DNA from: JBOHPP01 sp050731755
GTDB taxonomy: Bacteria > Methylomirabilota > Methylomirabilia > Rokubacteriales > CSP1-6
Length of the DNA: 24,734 bases
Assembly: GCA_050731755.1 (NCBI GenBank)
Contig: JBOHPP010000214.1
Span: forward strand, 1-24,734
Reading direction: 5' to 3'
The notes beneath the pieces are model-generated. The model did not search any database. It was not told where the DNA came from and saw only the letters and a program-made list of their open reading frames with translations. This document shows, piece by piece, positions 23,100 to 24,734 of the stretch. The translations under genes were made by a program, and so were the position numbers. Each line of letters opens with the position of its first letter. Position 1 is the stretch's first letter.

Positions 23100-24025
23100 C
23101 GCCGCGGCCCACGCGGTCCGAGCCAGGCCAGCGCGGCCAGGGCCAGCGCCGCCGCGGCGGTAACGGGCCAGAAGTTCGTGCGGAAGAGCGGGATCGCCGC
23201 GAACGGCGAGGGGCGATCGGCCCTCCCGGGGGCGGCGTCGAGCAGTGCCTCGACGAGCGCCATGGCCTCGGCCAGCAGGACCTCGACGGTGGCTTTGGCG
23301 AAGGCGGGGTCGGCGAGGCCGGGGTGACCGACGTAGCCGGCGCCGCCACGCCGGAGCGGATAATTCGGGACGACGCGCTCGAGCGGCGAGTACACGGCGG
23401 GCGGCAGCGTGCGATAGCTCTCGTCGACGAGGTCCGGTCGCACCAGCAGCATCATCGAGGTTTCCCACCAGCCGGCGTGGGCGTCCTCGGCGAAGGCCTT
23501 GCGCTCGGCGTCGGTGAGCGGCCGGCCCAGCGCGGTCTCCACCCGATCCCGAAAGCGAGGCGAGCGGAACCGCCAGACGAGGTGGCCGCTCAGCGACGCC
23601 ATGCGGACACCCCGCCGTCGCGAGACGGTCGCTGCCGCCTCCTCCAGCGCCGCCAGGTGCGTGGGACCGGCGTGGCCGTTGGCCACCAGGATGAAGCGGA
23701 AGCCGGCACGGGCCAGGGCCTCGCCGTAGTCGACGAGCGCGTCGCGAAGCACCCGCTGCCGGACGCTCACGGTGCCCGGGGCCTCGAACGCGAAGCAGCC
23801 CAGGTGCAGGGTGGGCGCCAGCACCGTCGTCCATCCCGGGCGCTCGGCGGTCAGACGCTGCCCGATCTCCTCGGCAAGGTAGCGGGCCGTGAAGGCGTCC
23901 ACGCCGAGCGGCAGATGCGGGCCGTGCTCCTCGAGCGGGCTCACGGTCAGCACGACGACGGTGCGCTGCCGATCGAGCGCGTCGAGCTGGCGCGTCGAGA
24001 GCTCGTCCAGGCGGTGGATGCTCAG
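23096..24025 (-). CDS. Creatininase-family metallohydrolase with C-terminal membrane segment
   Basis: A member of the creatininase/creatinine amidohydrolase family (309 residues from CTG). Seen: metal-binding PLEEHGPHLPLGVD with E32, H34 and D43, H118 in ANGHAGPTHL, and DAHAGWWETSMML. Relative positions match Pseudomonas creatininase (E34, H36, D45, H120) with a constant offset of two; its E122 is G120 here, as in many non-creatininase members such as mycofactocin MftE or FAPy deformylase relatives. So it is a cyclic-amide or amide hydrolase of unknown substrate. Odd: a C-terminal hydrophobic segment (WPVTAAAALALAALAWLG, then basic residues) that would anchor it to the membrane. No ATG, GTG or TTG fits the N-terminus; a CTG at 24025 overlaps the upstream stop as CTGA. 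The first ordinary start, GTG 23953, would cut 24 residues. Confidence 0.82.
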   Translation of the reverse strand: MSIHRLDELSTRQLDALDRQRTVVVLTVSPLEEHGPHLPLGVDAFTARYLAEEIGQRLTAERPGWTTVLAPTLHLGCFAFEAPGTVSVRQRVLRDALVDYGEALARAGFRFILVANGHAGPTHLAALEEAAATVSRRRGVRMASLSGHLVWRFRSPRFRDRVETALGRPLTDAERKAFAEDAHAGWWETSMMLLVRPDLVDESYRTLPPAVYSPLERVVPNYPLRRGGAGYVGHPGLADPAFAKATVEVLLAEAMALVEALLDAAPGRADRPSPFAAIPLFRTNFWPVTAAAALALAALAWLGPRGPRR

Positions 24026-24734
24026 AAGGAGGACCCCCGGGTCGCCGCCAGGTAGTCGCTCTTGGCCTCCTCCAGGGCGTCGATGATGGCCTGGCGCTCG
24101 GCGATGAGCGCGCAGGCCGCCTGATCGCGGGTGTGAGCCAGCACGCCGAAGCGCAGGGCGCCGCGCAGGCGCTCCACCCCGCGCAGGTAGTGATAGGCGG
24201 CCAGGCCCGTCAGCGGCAGCGAGAGCGCGAAGAGGCCCGCCCAGAGGTGTCCAGCCAGACGGTCCACCAGCCAGGTCTCGAGCCCCCAGAACAGCGGGAA
24301 GGCCACCACGCTGGCCAGCAGGCGCGTCGTGGCGTAGTCGGTCTCCCGGCGCGCGAACCCGTGGGCCAGCCAGCGGGGCAGGAAGTACGGCAGGGCGTTG
24401 ACGACGGCGCCGTACGCGAAGACAGGCAAGCCAAGGAGGGCGACCCACGTGTGCCGGAGCCGGCCCTGCGCCGGTGGGCGCCGCAGCCGGACCCGTACGG
24501 CTTCGTCCTTCACGCGGTACGACGCCAGCAGCGCCCGGTAGCCGAGGATGCGTTGCCACAGCCGCTCGAGGCGGTCAGGATCCCGCTCCTTGAAGTGATT
24601 CACCGCTGCCACGATGGTCCGGGACAGGCGGAAGAGATCCACCTGCCGCTCGCCGAGCCCCCGCTCCTCCCGAAGCTGGCGGACCAGCTCGTCGCGGTAG
24701 AGCGACTCCACCGCGCGCACGAGCGCCTCGGTGT
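24022..24734 (-). CDS. C-terminal part of a probable lysophospholipid/glycerophosphate acyltransferase (truncated by window edge)
   Basis: About 237 residues to a TGA at 24022-24024; the frame stays open to the window edge, so the N-terminal part, where an acyltransferase HX4D motif would lie, is missing. Visible: charged helical sequence (RDELVRQLREERGLGERQVD, LSRTIVAAVNHFKERDPDRLERLW), then hydrophobic segments (WVALLGLPVFAYGAVVNALP; ASVVAFPLFWGLETWLV; LWAGLFALSLPLTGLAAYHYL), and a charged tail (ALIAERQAIIDALEEAKSDY). This resembles the C-terminal half of PlsC-like acyltransferases of the yeast Gat1/Gat2 (Sct1) type, with a GLPVFAYGAVVNALPY-like motif. The assignment is from recollection of the family layout, without the catalytic domain. 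An in-frame GTG at 24720 is not the likely start. The stop overlaps the creatininase-family gene as CTGA, so the three minus-strand genes form one unit. Confidence 0.5.
   Translation of the reverse strand, partial: TEALVRAVESLYRDELVRQLREERGLGERQVDLFRLSRTIVAAVNHFKERDPDRLERLWQRILGYRALLASYRVKDEAVRVRLRRPPAQGRLRHTWVALLGLPVFAYGAVVNALPYFLPRWLAHGFARRETDYATTRLLASVVAFPLFWGLETWLVDRLAGHLWAGLFALSLPLTGLAAYHYLRGVERLRGALRFGVLAHTRDQAACALIAERQAIIDALEEAKSDYLAATRGSSF

Overview
This is a GC-rich, gene-dense bacterial chromosome segment. Most neighbouring genes overlap by 4 bases (ATGA, GTGA, once apparently CTGA), so translational coupling is the rule. Gene content fits a free-living, aerobic or facultative Gram-negative heterotroph of soil or subsurface type: acyl-CoA catabolic genes, a Liv-type ABC transporter with a Tat-exported binding protein, a periplasmic cytochrome c, and nucleotide-signalling domains. 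The style resembles Candidatus Rokubacteria/Methylomirabilota, but that is an impression from gene content; no rRNA or other marker is present to prove it.

Layout. (1) 1-4967, plus strand: the tail of an unknown gene; a two-CBS-domain protein overlapping an FprA-type ferredoxin/NADP reductase; a small secreted cytochrome c with its own promoter, a CRP/FNR-like palindrome and a strong terminator; a Ppx/GppA phosphatase overlapping a proline dehydrogenase; and an HNH nuclease gene whose near-consensus promoter implies an almost leaderless mRNA. (2) 4968-7152: a repeat-filled 202-bp gap (REP-like palindrome, three 42-bp tandem repeats, a hairpin) leading into uvrB. (3) 7302-9360: a complete IS1634-type insertion sequence with 15-bp perfect terminal inverted repeats and an intact DDE transposase. 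(4) 13070-9518, minus strand: a stand-alone receiver protein, a class III CoA-transferase, an enoyl-CoA hydratase and an acyl-CoA dehydrogenase, probably one acyl-CoA catabolic operon. (5) 13250-13984, plus: a class II aldolase/adducin-like protein, convergent with and overlapping the next operon. (6) 19756-13981, minus: substrate-binding protein, LivH, a LivM-LivG fusion, LivF and a cobalamin-independent MetE-like methyltransferase, tightly coupled. (7) 19901-22144, plus: a four-domain signalling protein (metallo-beta-lactamase, receiver, cyclic-nucleotide-binding, degenerate GGDEF). (8) 24734-22356, minus: the C-terminus of a probable lysophospholipid acyltransferase, a creatininase-family hydrolase with a C-terminal membrane segment, and a crotonase lacking one catalytic glutamate.

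The most unusual items are the four-domain protein at 19901, the LivM-LivG fusion whose linker is encoded by palindromic repeats related to those before uvrB, the transporter/MetE-like operon, and two genes whose N-termini suggest CTG initiation. No CRISPR array, tRNA or rRNA was seen. No gene-free stretch exceeds about 210 bases.
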